Positions 1 through 9,191 of a stretch of 64,000 bases of DNA are shown here, in pieces. The number at the start of each line of letters is the position of its first letter. The stretch's first letter is position 1. The translations under genes were made by a program, and so were the position numbers. Origin of the DNA: Commensalibacter papalotli (ex Servin-Garciduenas et al. 2014) (lineage in GTDB: Bacteria > Pseudomonadota > Alphaproteobacteria > Acetobacterales > Acetobacteraceae); assembly GCF_000527695.1 (NCBI RefSeq), contig NZ_ATSX01000001.1, positions 744,001 to 808,000 on the forward strand, in the 5' to 3' direction. Below the pieces are notes generated by a model, which searched no databases, was not told where the DNA came from, and saw only the letters and a program-made list of their open reading frames with translations.

Positions 1-259
1 AAACCTTTTCAGATGGACGGATTTCAGCTAATTGCATTAACCTTGCAACTACTCTAGGTTCACTTAAAAAACGATTGTTTGATAGCGGTAAATTAATATC
101 AGCATACGCCATTTCACGTTGAGAAACATCAACACATTCCTCACGAGGGATCGCGCGCATGATTTCAATGATTTGTGTATGGTTAACTTCAGCAGGACGA
201 AGTTGATTTTCAACCATATTCTGTCGTGCTTGAGCAAAATCAAAATGAGAGTGATTCAT
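1..259 (-). CDS. Protein-L-isoaspartate O-methyltransferase family protein, 5' part only
   Basis: The reading frame opens at an ATG at 259 and runs off the left edge, giving 86 codons of the N-terminus. The translation has the opening typical of the alphaproteobacterial Pcm-like methyltransferases: MVENQLRP, then MRAIPRE, then MAYADINLPL and a proline/arginine step before ARLMQLAEI. In that family this segment precedes the SAM-binding Rossmann domain, which lies outside the window. These proteins repair isoaspartyl residues or are divergent relatives of such enzymes. A purine-rich GGAAAC stretch lies just before the ATG. The family call rests on remembered conserved N-terminal motifs only. 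Confidence 0.72.
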   Translation of the reverse strand, partial: MNHSHFDFAQARQNMVENQLRPAEVNHTQIIEIMRAIPREECVDVSQREMAYADINLPLSNNRFLSEPRVVARLMQLAEIRPSEKV

Positions 260-347
260 TGTTTCCTAAAAGATCCGTAATAGTGTGCTGTGTTTAAATA
301 CCATGAAATCGTTATGGATGAAAAGTAAAGTTTTTTACATTTTTTTC

Positions 348-376
348 TTGACCTTTTTGTCATAGTAGATGATACA
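348..376 (+). promoter_or_regulatory. Sigma-70-type promoter of tRNA-Cys
   Basis: TTGACC at 348-353 and GATACA at 371-376 are separated by exactly 17 bases, close to the TTGACA/TATAAT consensus. The predicted start near 383 is about 15 bases before the mature tRNA 5' end at 398. No reading frame intervenes. Confidence 0.55.
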
Positions 377-397
377 AGCATTTATTGAGAGTCAAAT

Positions 398-472
398 GGT
401 CCGGTGGCAGAGTGGCTCATGCAGCGGATTGCAAATCCGTTTACGGGGGTTCAATTCCCTCCCGGACCTCCA
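398..472 (+). tRNA. tRNA-Cys (anticodon GCA)
   Basis: The sequence folds into a full cloverleaf. The acceptor stem GGTCCGG pairs perfectly with CCGGACC. The anticodon stem GCGGA/TCCGT encloses the 7-base loop TTGCAAA with anticodon GCA. The T-arm is GGGGG, loop TTCAATT, then CCCTC. The discriminator base is U (469), the identity element expected for tRNA-Cys, and the CCA end (470-472) is genome-encoded. It lies alone, about 10 bases from the convergent SDR gene. Confidence 0.95.
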
Positions 473-482
473 TTTCCCTAAA

Positions 483-1259
483 TTAATACTGTTTGACTTT
501 GATCCGAGATAAGATGAAATCTCGGATACAATCAGGGGAAAGTAAATCAATCCATTTTAATAGTTTGAAAATTCTAGGTAAAACAAGCTCTCTTTTACCT
601 TTTGCTATGGCGTTCGTAATTTGAAGGATTGCTTTGTCTATTGGGATTAAAAAGGGTTTATCACATTCTAACCGTTGACTCATTGGTGTATCAATAAAAC
701 CAGGTGTAATTAATGTGATTTGAATTTTCCATTTTTTCACAGCAATTCTAAGGGAATCGCTGAATCGTGCCAAACCTGCTTTTGAACTGCTATAAGCTGT
801 GGCAAAAGGTAAAGAGTGAAATCTTGCAACAGAACTAATTAATACGATCTTTCCCTGAATTTGTTTTTGTATCATTTGTTGTGCTATTAAATTAGCCATT
901 AAACTTGGGGTCACATAATTTAACATAGCTAAGTTATAAAGTAATTGTTGTGATTCTATATCATCATTATCTGCTTTGATATCTCCTGATCCAGCACCAA
1001 GAATTGCCATATCTATGTTATATTTATTTAATATTTCATGTAATAATTTCGTAGTTTTAATAGGATTCGTAAGGTCACTTTGATAAAGATATACAACTGC
1101 CCCTTTATCATGACATTTTTTTGCTGTTTGCTCTAATTTCTCTTTTGAACGTCCCCATAAGAACAGTTTTTTCCCTGGCTCAGCATAAAAATAAGCTAAA
1201 GATTGACCGATACCACTTGAGGCACCCGTAATTAAAATAGAGTTTAATGAATTGGGCAA
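483..1259 (-). CDS. SDR family NAD(P)-dependent oxidoreductase
   Basis: This 258-residue protein is a classical short-chain dehydrogenase/reductase. The N-terminal Rossmann glycine motif is GASSGIGQ (residues 12-19). An LGAGSG segment follows near residue 90, in place of the usual NNAG. The catalytic region is ISSV...YSSSK, with the Tyr and Lys of YxxxK near residues 155-159. These enzymes reduce or oxidise small carbonyl or hydroxyl substrates with NAD(P)H; the substrate cannot be read from sequence. It is divergent from the GNAT-like gene at 1418 across a 158-base gap, so the two may share control. It converges on tRNA-Cys. Confidence 0.88.
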   Translation of the reverse strand: MPNSLNSILITGASSGIGQSLAYFYAEPGKKLFLWGRSKEKLEQTAKKCHDKGAVVYLYQSDLTNPIKTTKLLHEILNKYNIDMAILGAGSGDIKADNDDIESQQLLYNLAMLNYVTPSLMANLIAQQMIQKQIQGKIVLISSVARFHSLPFATAYSSSKAGLARFSDSLRIAVKKWKIQITLITPGFIDTPMSQRLECDKPFLIPIDKAILQITNAIAKGKRELVLPRIFKLLKWIDLLSPDCIRDFILSRIKVKQY

Positions 1260-1417
1260 AGAAATTTCCTTAAAATAATATTTTTTTGTATAAAGTTATA
1301 TCTATAAAGATAAAAAACCTTTATATAAAACTCTGATAAGTAATTTTATACTTCTCCTTTTCCTAAATTTCAAAAATATAAATTTCATTTTTGATTTAAT
1401 TAACTAATGGTTTTCAC

Positions 1418-2596
1418 ATGACTGTACCTCCCGCTATATCGAACGATTTAAAAGTATTTCCTGTACGAACGGCAAAACAACTGGATCTTTTTATTCGATT
1501 GCCGCGCTTATTATACAGTAAATATTCTGGTTATGTTCCTCCCTTGGATTTTGAAGAAAAAGCATTATTACATCCCAAAAAATCTGCTTTTTTTAGATAT
1601 GGATCAGCTCAATATTTTCTTGCATATAAGAATAATGAACCCGTTGGGAGAATTTCCGCACAAATTGATCCAAATGCATTACGCCAATGGAAAGAACCTA
1701 TTGGTTTGTTCGGTGCCTTAGATGCTATTGATGATGCAGAAGTTGTACAGCAACTTATTAGTACTGCGATTACATGGTTGAAAAAACATGGCATGGAAAA
1801 AATTAGAGGCCCTTATACTCTTAATGCAAACTCGCAAGCTGGAGCAATGGTTGAAGGGCAAAATGAACCCCCTATGATTGCTATGCCATGGCATCCACAG
1901 TATTTGGTTAAACATATAGAGGCTGCGGGTTTATTCAAAGCTATGGACTTAGTTTCTTATCAAATGATTATGTCAAAAGAGATCAGACAAGCTCATAAAA
2001 TTCCTTCAGGATTAAAAGTAGGATCAAGTCGTCTTGGTAATATCACAACTAGAAAATTGAATATGAAAGAAATTTCTCGTGATGGAGAAATTTTGCGTCA
2101 ACTCTATAATGATGCTTGGGATGACACATGGGGATTTGTTCCTTTAACACCAACTGAAATGTCTATTTTAATCCGAGATTTAAAATTGATGCTCACACCA
2201 GATAACTATGTTTTGGTAGAGCAAAACAAAATGCCTGTCGCTGTTGCTTTGATGATCCCCAATATTTTTGATCTTTCAGAGGAAGTCGGCCCTTCACCTT
2301 CTATAATTGGATGGGGTAAATTGGGTTATAAAGCTTTACGTCATCAGTTTAAATCTGCTCGGGTTATTTTATTGGGAATCAGTCACTCAATCCGTGATAC
2401 GGCGATGGGTGCGTTAATCCCTTCTCTTGTTATTGATGAGTTGTTTAATCGTGGTGAAGCTTTATCTTACAACATGATTGAATTAGGATGGATCTTAGAA
2501 AGTAATAAAGCGATGCGTAATTTGATTGAACGCCTTGCTCCAAAACCTTGTAAAACCCATCGTGTATTCGAAGCTCAATTAGATTGTAAAGACTAG
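1418..2596 (+). CDS. GNAT-fold N-acyltransferase-like protein
   Basis: This 392-residue protein resembles a family of long GNAT-like proteins common in alphaproteobacteria. Visible landmarks are GRISAQID near residue 75, IRGPYTLNANSQAG near 130, IEAAGLFKAMDLVSYQM near 170, and a C-terminal ELGWILESNKAMRNLIERL segment that looks like the second half of a GNAT domain. Some large GNAT proteins of this group act in sphingolipid/ceramide synthesis in Caulobacter. Whether this one does is speculation, although the divergent SDR gene would suit a lipid pathway. Its last four bases overlap the end of convergent hflX. Confidence 0.62.
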   Translation: MTVPPAISNDLKVFPVRTAKQLDLFIRLPRLLYSKYSGYVPPLDFEEKALLHPKKSAFFRYGSAQYFLAYKNNEPVGRISAQIDPNALRQWKEPIGLFGALDAIDDAEVVQQLISTAITWLKKHGMEKIRGPYTLNANSQAGAMVEGQNEPPMIAMPWHPQYLVKHIEAAGLFKAMDLVSYQMIMSKEIRQAHKIPSGLKVGSSRLGNITTRKLNMKEISRDGEILRQLYNDAWDDTWGFVPLTPTEMSILIRDLKLMLTPDNYVLVEQNKMPVAVALMIPNIFDLSEEVGPSPSIIGWGKLGYKALRHQFKSARVILLGISHSIRDTAMGALIPSLVIDELFNRGEALSYNMIELGWILESNKAMRNLIERLAPKPCKTHRVFEAQLDCKD

Positions 2597-3885
2597 TAAG
2601 AATAAAGCTGTTCAAAGCGTGCTTTGTTGGCTGGTGACAGTCTAACAAACACGGCTATATTCTTTTCATCATCTTGGCGTTGCAAAACTTCACCATGATC
2701 ATAAAGCCATGATAATGCAGCACCATCATTAACAGGAATTGAATAGTTGGCTTCTTCCATTAATTTTGCCAAACGATCATCAATCATTTGAATAAGAGAA
2801 GATAAATTTTCACCTGTCAAAGCAGAAATACCAATAAAATCAGATGGTTTTTCAATCAAAGCAATATTTTCAATTAAATCAATTTTATTAAGTACTTCAA
2901 TTGTGTTTTCTCGCCAATTTGCTTCAAGAATTTGATCTTTAACCATCATATCTAAAACAGAAAAGACATCTTGACGTTGATCGCTTGTTTCTGGATGAGA
3001 AATATCACGAACGTGAAGAATAATATCTGCTTCTGCTGTTTCTTCTAATGTTGCCCTAAAGGCGGCGATTAACTCTGTAGGCAAATCACTGATAAACCCT
3101 ACCGTATCTGACAAGATAATTGTTTTACCAGAAGGAAGCTGTAATTTTCTCATCGTCGGGTCAAGCGTTGCAAATAACTGATCCTGAGCATGAACGTCTG
3201 CCCCCGTTAAGTGATTAAACAACGTAGATTTACCCGCATTCGTATATCCAATTAAAGCGACAATCGGAAAAGGAACCTTTTGTCTAGCTTTACGATGTAA
3301 TCCTCGAGTACGGCGAACTTGCTCTAGATCTTTCTTTAATCGAATAATACGCTCATCAATAAGACGTCTATCTGCTTCAATCTGAGTTTCCCCAGGACCT
3401 CCCATAAATCCAAAACCACCTCGTTGGCGCTCTAAATGGGTCCATGATCTAACCAAACGACTACGTTGATATTGTAAATGAGCCAATTCAACCTGTAACG
3501 TTCCTTCTTTAGTTTGTGCACGTTCACCAAATATGTCCAGAATCAAAGCTGTTCTGTCGATGACTTTACACTCTAAAGCTTTTTCAAGATTACGTTGCTG
3601 AATAGGGCTTAGTTTTGTATCGAAGATAGCAATTTCAATTTCGTTTTCTTCTATAGATTTTCTTAATTCTTCTATATGTCCCTGCCCGATTAATGTAGCA
3701 GAGCGATAAGAGCGTAAATTAATAATTTCTTGATATAAAATATCCAAGCGTATTGAAGAGGCTAGCCCAATAGCTTCTTCTAATCTGGATTGTGAATTTC
3801 GATTATTCGATTGACGATTTGAAACATCCCAAGGAACAATGACTGCGGCACGTGTTTGTTGATGATCTAAATCAAAATCTGTCAT
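2593..3885 (-). CDS. hflX: GTPase HflX
   Basis: At 430 residues this is a full-length HflX, a ribosome-binding GTPase that splits stalled or heat-damaged 70S ribosomes. The N-terminal half carries the HflX-specific domain with the glycine-rich GGFGFMGGPGETQIE segment near residue 155. The G domain follows: GYTNAGKS (G1) near 215, DTVGF (G3) near 258 and NKID (G4) near 333. Its ATG overlaps the hfq stop codon in a TAATG, so it is translationally coupled to hfq. It is the last gene of the dusB-ntr-hfq operon, as in many alphaproteobacteria. Confidence 0.97.
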   Translation of the reverse strand: MTDFDLDHQQTRAAVIVPWDVSNRQSNNRNSQSRLEEAIGLASSIRLDILYQEIINLRSYRSATLIGQGHIEELRKSIEENEIEIAIFDTKLSPIQQRNLEKALECKVIDRTALILDIFGERAQTKEGTLQVELAHLQYQRSRLVRSWTHLERQRGGFGFMGGPGETQIEADRRLIDERIIRLKKDLEQVRRTRGLHRKARQKVPFPIVALIGYTNAGKSTLFNHLTGADVHAQDQLFATLDPTMRKLQLPSGKTIILSDTVGFISDLPTELIAAFRATLEETAEADIILHVRDISHPETSDQRQDVFSVLDMMVKDQILEANWRENTIEVLNKIDLIENIALIEKPSDFIGISALTGENLSSLIQMIDDRLAKLMEEANYSIPVNDGAALSWLYDHGEVLQRQDDEKNIAVFVRLSPANKARFEQLYSY

Positions 3886-4142
3886 TAATTATCTTTCAAT
3901 TGCTCTTCTGGTGTATTAAACGGAAGTTGCACTGGTGTTGCAGGCATAATTGTACTTACTGCATGTTTATAAACAAGCTGAGAGTGACTATCTCTTCGTA
4001 ATAGAATTGAGAAATTATCAAAACCAGAAACAATCCCTTGTAATTTAACCCCATTCACTAAAAAAACCGTGACTGAAACCTTAGATTTTCTAAGCTGATT
4101 TAGAAAAACATCTTGAATATTTTGATACGTATCTTTTGACAC
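3885..4142 (-). CDS. hfq: RNA chaperone Hfq
   Basis: This 85-residue protein carries both Sm signatures: the Sm1 region [11 protein letters not shown]...FDNFSILL and the Sm2 motif [10 protein letters not shown], very close to the canonical YKHAISTI. Hfq forms a hexameric ring that pairs small RNAs with mRNAs. The gene sits 9 bases after ntrX and overlaps hflX by one base, the usual alphaproteobacterial order. The short C-terminal tail lacks the long disordered extension of enteric Hfq. Confidence 0.98.
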   Translation of the reverse strand: MSKDTYQNIQDVFLNQLRKSKVSVTVFLVNGVKLQGIVSGFDNFSILLRRDSHSQLVYKHAVSTIMPATPVQLPFNTPEEQLKDN

Positions 4143-4151
4143 AATGAAACC

Positions 4152-5570
4152 TTATTGATTGTTATTGTTATTGTTATTGTTATTTTTTTCTTCTGAAGAA
4201 GTAACCCCTAATTGTTTTAGCTTACGATGAAGGGCACTGCGTTCCATTCCGACGAATCCTGCTGTTCGGCTGATATTTCCACCAAAACGCATAAGTTGAG
4301 CTTGTAAATATTGTGTTTCAAATAGGTCTCTGGCCTCTCTAAGAGGCAAACTGATAATGTCAGTCTGCGTATCAACTTTTAATAGACCAGGAGCATTTTG
4401 ACCAATATTACTTGGGAGCATATCAGTACGAATAGCTTCACTGACATTTCCAGGCATCATAATCATCAATCGCTCCATCAGATTGCGTAATTCACGCACA
4501 TTTCCTGGCCAATCATAGGTTTGTAGTGTGGTGAGCGCATCAGCTGACAAGTCAATCAAAGGAAGCCCTGTTAATTCAGAACAACGTTTTAAAAATAGTC
4601 TAGCAAGCTCTGGAATATCTTCACGTCGTTCCTTAAGGCTGGGAACTTTTAAAGGAACAACTGCAAGGCGATAATATAAATCTTCTCTGAAATTACCATT
4701 ACTAATTTCAGTATTTAAATCTCTGTTGGTTGTTGCTATAACTCTTACGTCTACTTTTACGCGTGTAGAGCCACCAACACGTTGAAAAGTTTGATCTTGC
4801 AAAGCTCTGACAATTTTCCCTTGGGTTTCAAGAGGCATATCAGCCACTTCATCCAAAACCAAAGTCCCACCATGTGCTCTTTCAAGAACACCTGTTCTTC
4901 TTTGTTGGCTGCCATCAGCCGTTCCCTCAATTCCAAAGAGTTCTTCTTCGAAACGATTAGGAGACAAAATTGCACAATTTAAAACTAAAAATGGCCCACT
5001 TGCACGTTTTGATAGATTATGAATGGACCTAGCTGCAATTTCTTTACCTGTTCCAGGAGCACCAGAAATTAAAACTCTGGACCCAGTTGGTGCAACTTTG
5101 TCAATTTGACTTTTTAAAACGCTAATAGCTTGGCTTTGACCATCAAGTTGTATTTCTACTCCACTGCGTATACGTAACTCAGCATTTTCTTGTGTTAATC
5201 TTGCGCTTTCTAATGCACGACGAACGACAACGAGTAAATGATCAGAAGTAAAGGGTTTTTCAATAAAATCGTACGCCCCATACTGTAATGCTGCAACTGC
5301 AGTTTCAATTGTTCCATGACCAGAGATCATAATAGTTGGAACTGCTGGTTTTTCATTTTGAATTAATTTCAAAATTTCCAAGCCATCCATTCTGGAACCT
5401 TGTAACCAAATATCCAGAATGACTAAAGAAGGTCTTCTTGCATGAAAAGCATTAATCGCAGAATCAGCATCCCCTGCGAGACGTGTTGAATATCCTTCAT
5501 CTTGTAAAATTCCTTCGATAAGCATCCTGATATCAGGTTCATCATCGACGATTAGAATTTCATGCGCCAT
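4152..5570 (-). CDS. ntrX: Nitrogen response regulator NtrX
   Basis: This 472-residue NtrC-family regulator starts with a receiver domain (acidic pocket D9-D10, phospho-acceptor D53, conserved Lys in EKPF near 104). An AAA+ domain follows, with Walker A GAPGTGKE near 165 and Walker B GTLVLDEVADMP, and then a Fis-type helix-turn-helix (GNISRTAGFVGMERSALHRKL). It pairs with the NtrY kinase encoded 7 bases upstream. The L1 loop reads EGTADGSQQRRTG rather than GAFTGA, as in other NtrX proteins, so classic sigma-54 activation is not expected. The C-terminus ends in nine asparagines and a glutamine, encoded by the repeat at 4158-4184. Confidence 0.95.
   Translation of the reverse strand: MAHEILIVDDEPDIRMLIEGILQDEGYSTRLAGDADSAINAFHARRPSLVILDIWLQGSRMDGLEILKLIQNEKPAVPTIMISGHGTIETAVAALQYGAYDFIEKPFTSDHLLVVVRRALESARLTQENAELRIRSGVEIQLDGQSQAISVLKSQIDKVAPTGSRVLISGAPGTGKEIAARSIHNLSKRASGPFLVLNCAILSPNRFEEELFGIEGTADGSQQRRTGVLERAHGGTLVLDEVADMPLETQGKIVRALQDQTFQRVGGSTRVKVDVRVIATTNRDLNTEISNGNFREDLYYRLAVVPLKVPSLKERREDIPELARLFLKRCSELTGLPLIDLSADALTTLQTYDWPGNVRELRNLMERLMIMMPGNVSEAIRTDMLPSNIGQNAPGLLKVDTQTDIISLPLREARDLFETQYLQAQLMRFGGNISRTAGFVGMERSALHRKLKQLGVTSSEEKNNNNNNNNNQ
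4158..4184. repeat. Hexanucleotide microsatellite coding for poly-Asn
   Basis: The + strand carries 4.5 tandem copies of ATTGTT. On the coding strand these are alternating AAT and AAC codons, giving nine Asn residues just before the final Gln and stop of NtrX. Gain or loss of units changes tail length by two residues and does not shift the frame. Confidence 0.9.
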
Positions 5571-5577
5571 ATTATCC

Positions 5578-7791
5578 TCATTTTTGAAAAGTCAAAATTG
5601 ATGTTGTACCTTTTCCTTCGGCACGATCTTTTAATTGTAAGGTTCCTTTATGATCTTCCATAATTTTCTTTACAATCGCAAGGCCTAATCCTGTTCCCTT
5701 AGGTTTATGAGTAACATAAGGTTCTGTCAAACGTAATCTGTCTTCTTGAGGAAGACCAACGCCGTCATCACTTACGGATAAGCATATTTCATTTTTAGTT
5801 TCTTGTACTTTAATCCATATATTTCCTGTAATTTCTGATTCATTTTTATTATCTTTGTTAACCATACCAATAGCATCTGCAGCATTTTGGAACAAGTTTG
5901 TTAATGCTTGTCCTACCAATCTTTGATCACAATCTAGAAACGGACCATGGTCTGGTATGTCTACATGATAGGTAATTTCAGAGTGTGCATTTTGTTGTAA
6001 GATCAGAGTATCTTTAACAATGCGAGAAATATTATTTTCTTTCATTACAGGATGAGGCATTCGTGCAAAGGAAGAGAACTCATCCACCATCCGCCCAATA
6101 TCGCCTACGTGACGTACAATAGTATCAATACATTGGCTAAATATATGGCTATCTGATTGAATTTCTTTAAGATATTTACGTTTTAAGCGCTCAGCGGATA
6201 ATTGTATAGGGGTTAGTGGATTTTTAATTTCATGAGCAATTCGTCTGGCAATATCTGCCCAAGCAGCTTTTCTTTGTGCGGATTGTAGGTCTGTAATATC
6301 ATCAAAGGTAATAACAAAACCTTCGATTTCGGAACCTTGAATTTCTGGGCCAATTTGTACTAATAAAACATGGCTTCCTGTTTGTGTTTGAATTTGTATT
6401 TCTTCTGGTTTTGATTGTTGAACATTATTTGTATTTTTATTTAAAAAATCTGTAAACTCTGGTACGATATCTGTAATTTTTTCTCCAACATGCTCGAATA
6501 AGTCAACATCTAGCAATTGATTTGCAGATCGATTCGGAAGCTCTATGGCCATTTTTTTATCTAATCCAATTACACCACTGGATACACCAAATAAAACTGC
6601 CTCGGTAAATCGCCTTCTATCATCAATTTGTTTATTTGCTTCGACTAACTCTGTGTGTTGAACAGCCAACTGATTCGTCATTTGATTAAAAGTGCGGGAT
6701 AAATCAGTTAACTCGTCATCCTTATCTCGCTCAGGAACACTAACATTAAGATCCCCTTCGCTTACTCTCTTCGCAGCAAGCGTTAGAAACCCAATGGGTC
6801 GTGCGATTTGATTAGCAAGATATAGTCCTAATAGTACAGCTGCTGCCAAAACTAATAAAGCAACCAATCCAAAAATAATTATAAACATAATTTGTATTTT
6901 TGATTGATTAGCACTTAATAAATTATACTGATTAACGACCTTTTCAGTTTTGTACATGTGGTTTAAAATGTTTGGATCAACTGGACGAATAATCAATAAC
7001 ATTAAAGGCGGGGTATCATTTAAAGAAATTGCCGCCCTAACCGTTTCTTCGTCTGATGAATCGAGAATAGCCACATCGTTATGAGACATGAAACTTGTCG
7101 TTGTACGGGGTAAATTTTTAATATAAGAAATATTATTTAATAACCCTCCAGAGGCAATAATCTTTTGTGTAGAAGGATTATAAACAATAGCTGCATTTAA
7201 TCCTCTTAACGTCGCTTGCGAATCAAGAATTTGATCTAAAACGCTGGGATCATCAAAGAGATCTTGCCCTGCTTGAGCTAAATTATTTTGCATTCCTTGA
7301 ATATAATTAGCTAATGCAAAAGCCTCAGTACGAATATTTGCATTATGTTCCTGCAAATATCCTCTTGAAGCTTGTAAAGCCTCATTTAAGGCGGTGCTAA
7401 CACGATTATTAAACCAAATTTGTATACCATAATGAAATAAAATAGTTGCAAAAATACCGACTAAAATAGTGGGAAAAGTAGCAATAATTCCAAAGAGAAC
7501 AACCAGTTTTACATGGAGCTTGGAGCCTGCCATTCCCCTGCGTCGCTCTGCAATAACACGCAAAATACGAACAAATAAAGTGGTTACTAATAACAATAAG
7601 ACAAATAAATTTAATAAAGAAATTATTAGCTGTATATGATGCTTGTGTGAAGTAACGATCCCTCCAGACAAAAAAATAAAAGTAACCACACCAAAAAATA
7701 AAGCTAGTGCTACCAATGTTATAGTTGCTTTCCTGCCTGAAAGCCTTTCCATTAGCCTTAAGAGTGTTTGACGATTGACTTTACTAGACAC
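5578..7791 (-). CDS. ntrY: Sensor histidine kinase NtrY
   Basis: This 737-residue membrane kinase has about three N-terminal membrane segments (within residues 20-120), a periplasmic/sensor region, and another membrane segment near 300-325. HAMP (about 325-380) and PAS (about 390-500) domains follow. The HisKA phospho-acceptor is in RRIAHEIKNPLTP near 515, with an HATPase domain carrying DDGVGLP and GTGLGLAIVKK at the end. It phosphorylates NtrX in nitrogen and redox control. The start is GTG, one base after the ntrC stop (TAA-T-GTG); an overlapping ATG two bases upstream is in another frame. Confidence 0.95.
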   Translation of the reverse strand: MSSKVNRQTLLRLMERLSGRKATITLVALALFFGVVTFIFLSGGIVTSHKHHIQLIISLLNLFVLLLLVTTLFVRILRVIAERRRGMAGSKLHVKLVVLFGIIATFPTILVGIFATILFHYGIQIWFNNRVSTALNEALQASRGYLQEHNANIRTEAFALANYIQGMQNNLAQAGQDLFDDPSVLDQILDSQATLRGLNAAIVYNPSTQKIIASGGLLNNISYIKNLPRTTTSFMSHNDVAILDSSDEETVRAAISLNDTPPLMLLIIRPVDPNILNHMYKTEKVVNQYNLLSANQSKIQIMFIIIFGLVALLVLAAAVLLGLYLANQIARPIGFLTLAAKRVSEGDLNVSVPERDKDDELTDLSRTFNQMTNQLAVQHTELVEANKQIDDRRRFTEAVLFGVSSGVIGLDKKMAIELPNRSANQLLDVDLFEHVGEKITDIVPEFTDFLNKNTNNVQQSKPEEIQIQTQTGSHVLLVQIGPEIQGSEIEGFVITFDDITDLQSAQRKAAWADIARRIAHEIKNPLTPIQLSAERLKRKYLKEIQSDSHIFSQCIDTIVRHVGDIGRMVDEFSSFARMPHPVMKENNISRIVKDTLILQQNAHSEITYHVDIPDHGPFLDCDQRLVGQALTNLFQNAADAIGMVNKDNKNESEITGNIWIKVQETKNEICLSVSDDGVGLPQEDRLRLTEPYVTHKPKGTGLGLAIVKKIMEDHKGTLQLKDRAEGKGTTSILTFQK

Positions 7792-7792
7792 A

Positions 7793-9172
7793 TTAAGCCT
7801 TTATTTTGATATATGTAATATTAAAATCTTTAATTTTTTTTCGTAATGTATTTCGGTTAATACCTAAAATAGCAGCAGCTTTGATTTGATTACCTTCCGT
7901 TTCAATTAAAGTTTGCTCTATTAGTGGTTTTTCAACTTCAGCAACCATTTGACCATATAATTTATTAATTGGTAAGCCTTTATTTTCAAAAAAATAACGT
8001 CGAATGTGATCTTCAATAAATACAGACAAAGATAAAGTTTCGGATTGTTTTTTCTGAGACAATTTTTTTTGTAGACTTTTGGTGATCAAATCATCTTGTA
8101 TCAATTGATTTGGATATAATGCAGCCAAGCGTACAACCAAATTTCGTAACTCACGAATATTACCTGGCCAGTGATAAGTTTTTAAAAGATTAATAGATTG
8201 TTCTGTTAATGTTGTAGAACTTGAATTTTCTTGTAAAAAATATTGGATTAATAAAGGAATATCTTCAGCACGATCCTTTAGTGGGGGCATGTACACGGGA
8301 ATAATATTCAAACAATAATATAAATCTTCTCTAAATTTTTGATTCTGTACCAATGTGAATAAATCTTGGCGTGTAGATGCTATAATCCTCGTTGATAATT
8401 TCGAACCTTTACTATTATCTTTTAAAATTCTGATTAAACGTGTTTGAACTTCAATTGGCATTTCTCCTATTTCATCTAAAAATAGAGTGCCTTGAGCTGC
8501 TTGTGTTAAATATCCTGGTTGATAATTATCTGTATCTTCATTTCCAAATAGCTTATTTTCAATTTCACTGGCAGACATAGCCGTAATATTCAAGGATATA
8601 AAAGGATAATTTCGTCGATTGCCATAATGATGCAAAGTTTTTGCAACAGCTTCTTTACCTGTACCACTTTCCCCAGAAATAATGACGCTTAGATCAGAAT
8701 TGATTAGGCGTGCAATCATACGATAAATATTTTGCATTACAGCAGATTTGCCAACCAGTGGTAGTGCTTCGGTAATTTCTGATTGTTTATTTACATTATT
8801 AGAAAGCGTTAACGCTTGTTGAACAGCATTAAGAAGTTTATCTAAGTCAAATGGTTTAGGTAAATATTCAAAAACACTTTCTTTTTCAGCTTGTAAAGCC
8901 GTTGATAAAGTTGAAAGCGCACTGATAATAATAATCGGTAAATCTGGATTAATCTCTTTAATCTTTGGGATGACTTCAAAAACATTTTTATCTGGCATTG
9001 AAACATCAGTAATAATGACGTCTCCTTTTCCAGCACAAACCCATTGCCATAACTCTGTAGCATTATCGGTCAGTTCTACATTATATTTTGCACGGTTCAA
9101 TGCTTGCTTTAGGACGGTGCGAATAGAACGATCATCGTCGGCAACAAGAATTGTTGGAGCGTTTTGAAACAT
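7793..9172 (-). CDS. ntrC: Nitrogen regulation protein NtrC, lacking the GAFTGA motif
   Basis: This 459-residue protein has a receiver domain (D12-D14, phospho-acceptor D56, LPKPF near 106), an AAA+ domain (Walker A GESGTGKE near 165, Walker B GTLFLDEIGEMP) and a Fis-type HTH (GNQIKAAAILGINRNTLRKKI). It is the cognate regulator of NtrB, encoded 19 bases upstream. The L1 loop that normally carries GAFTGA reads LFGNEDTDNYQPGYLTQAA here, so it should not remodel sigma-54 polymerase. Rhodobacter capsulatus NtrC is a known precedent that works with sigma-70. The identity as NtrC rests on operon position as well as domains. Confidence 0.9.
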   Translation of the reverse strand: MFQNAPTILVADDDRSIRTVLKQALNRAKYNVELTDNATELWQWVCAGKGDVIITDVSMPDKNVFEVIPKIKEINPDLPIIIISALSTLSTALQAEKESVFEYLPKPFDLDKLLNAVQQALTLSNNVNKQSEITEALPLVGKSAVMQNIYRMIARLINSDLSVIISGESGTGKEAVAKTLHHYGNRRNYPFISLNITAMSASEIENKLFGNEDTDNYQPGYLTQAAQGTLFLDEIGEMPIEVQTRLIRILKDNSKGSKLSTRIIASTRQDLFTLVQNQKFREDLYYCLNIIPVYMPPLKDRAEDIPLLIQYFLQENSSSTTLTEQSINLLKTYHWPGNIRELRNLVVRLAALYPNQLIQDDLITKSLQKKLSQKKQSETLSLSVFIEDHIRRYFFENKGLPINKLYGQMVAEVEKPLIEQTLIETEGNQIKAAAILGINRNTLRKKIKDFNITYIKIKA

Positions 9173-9191
9173 TATTAAAAATATCCAGGAG

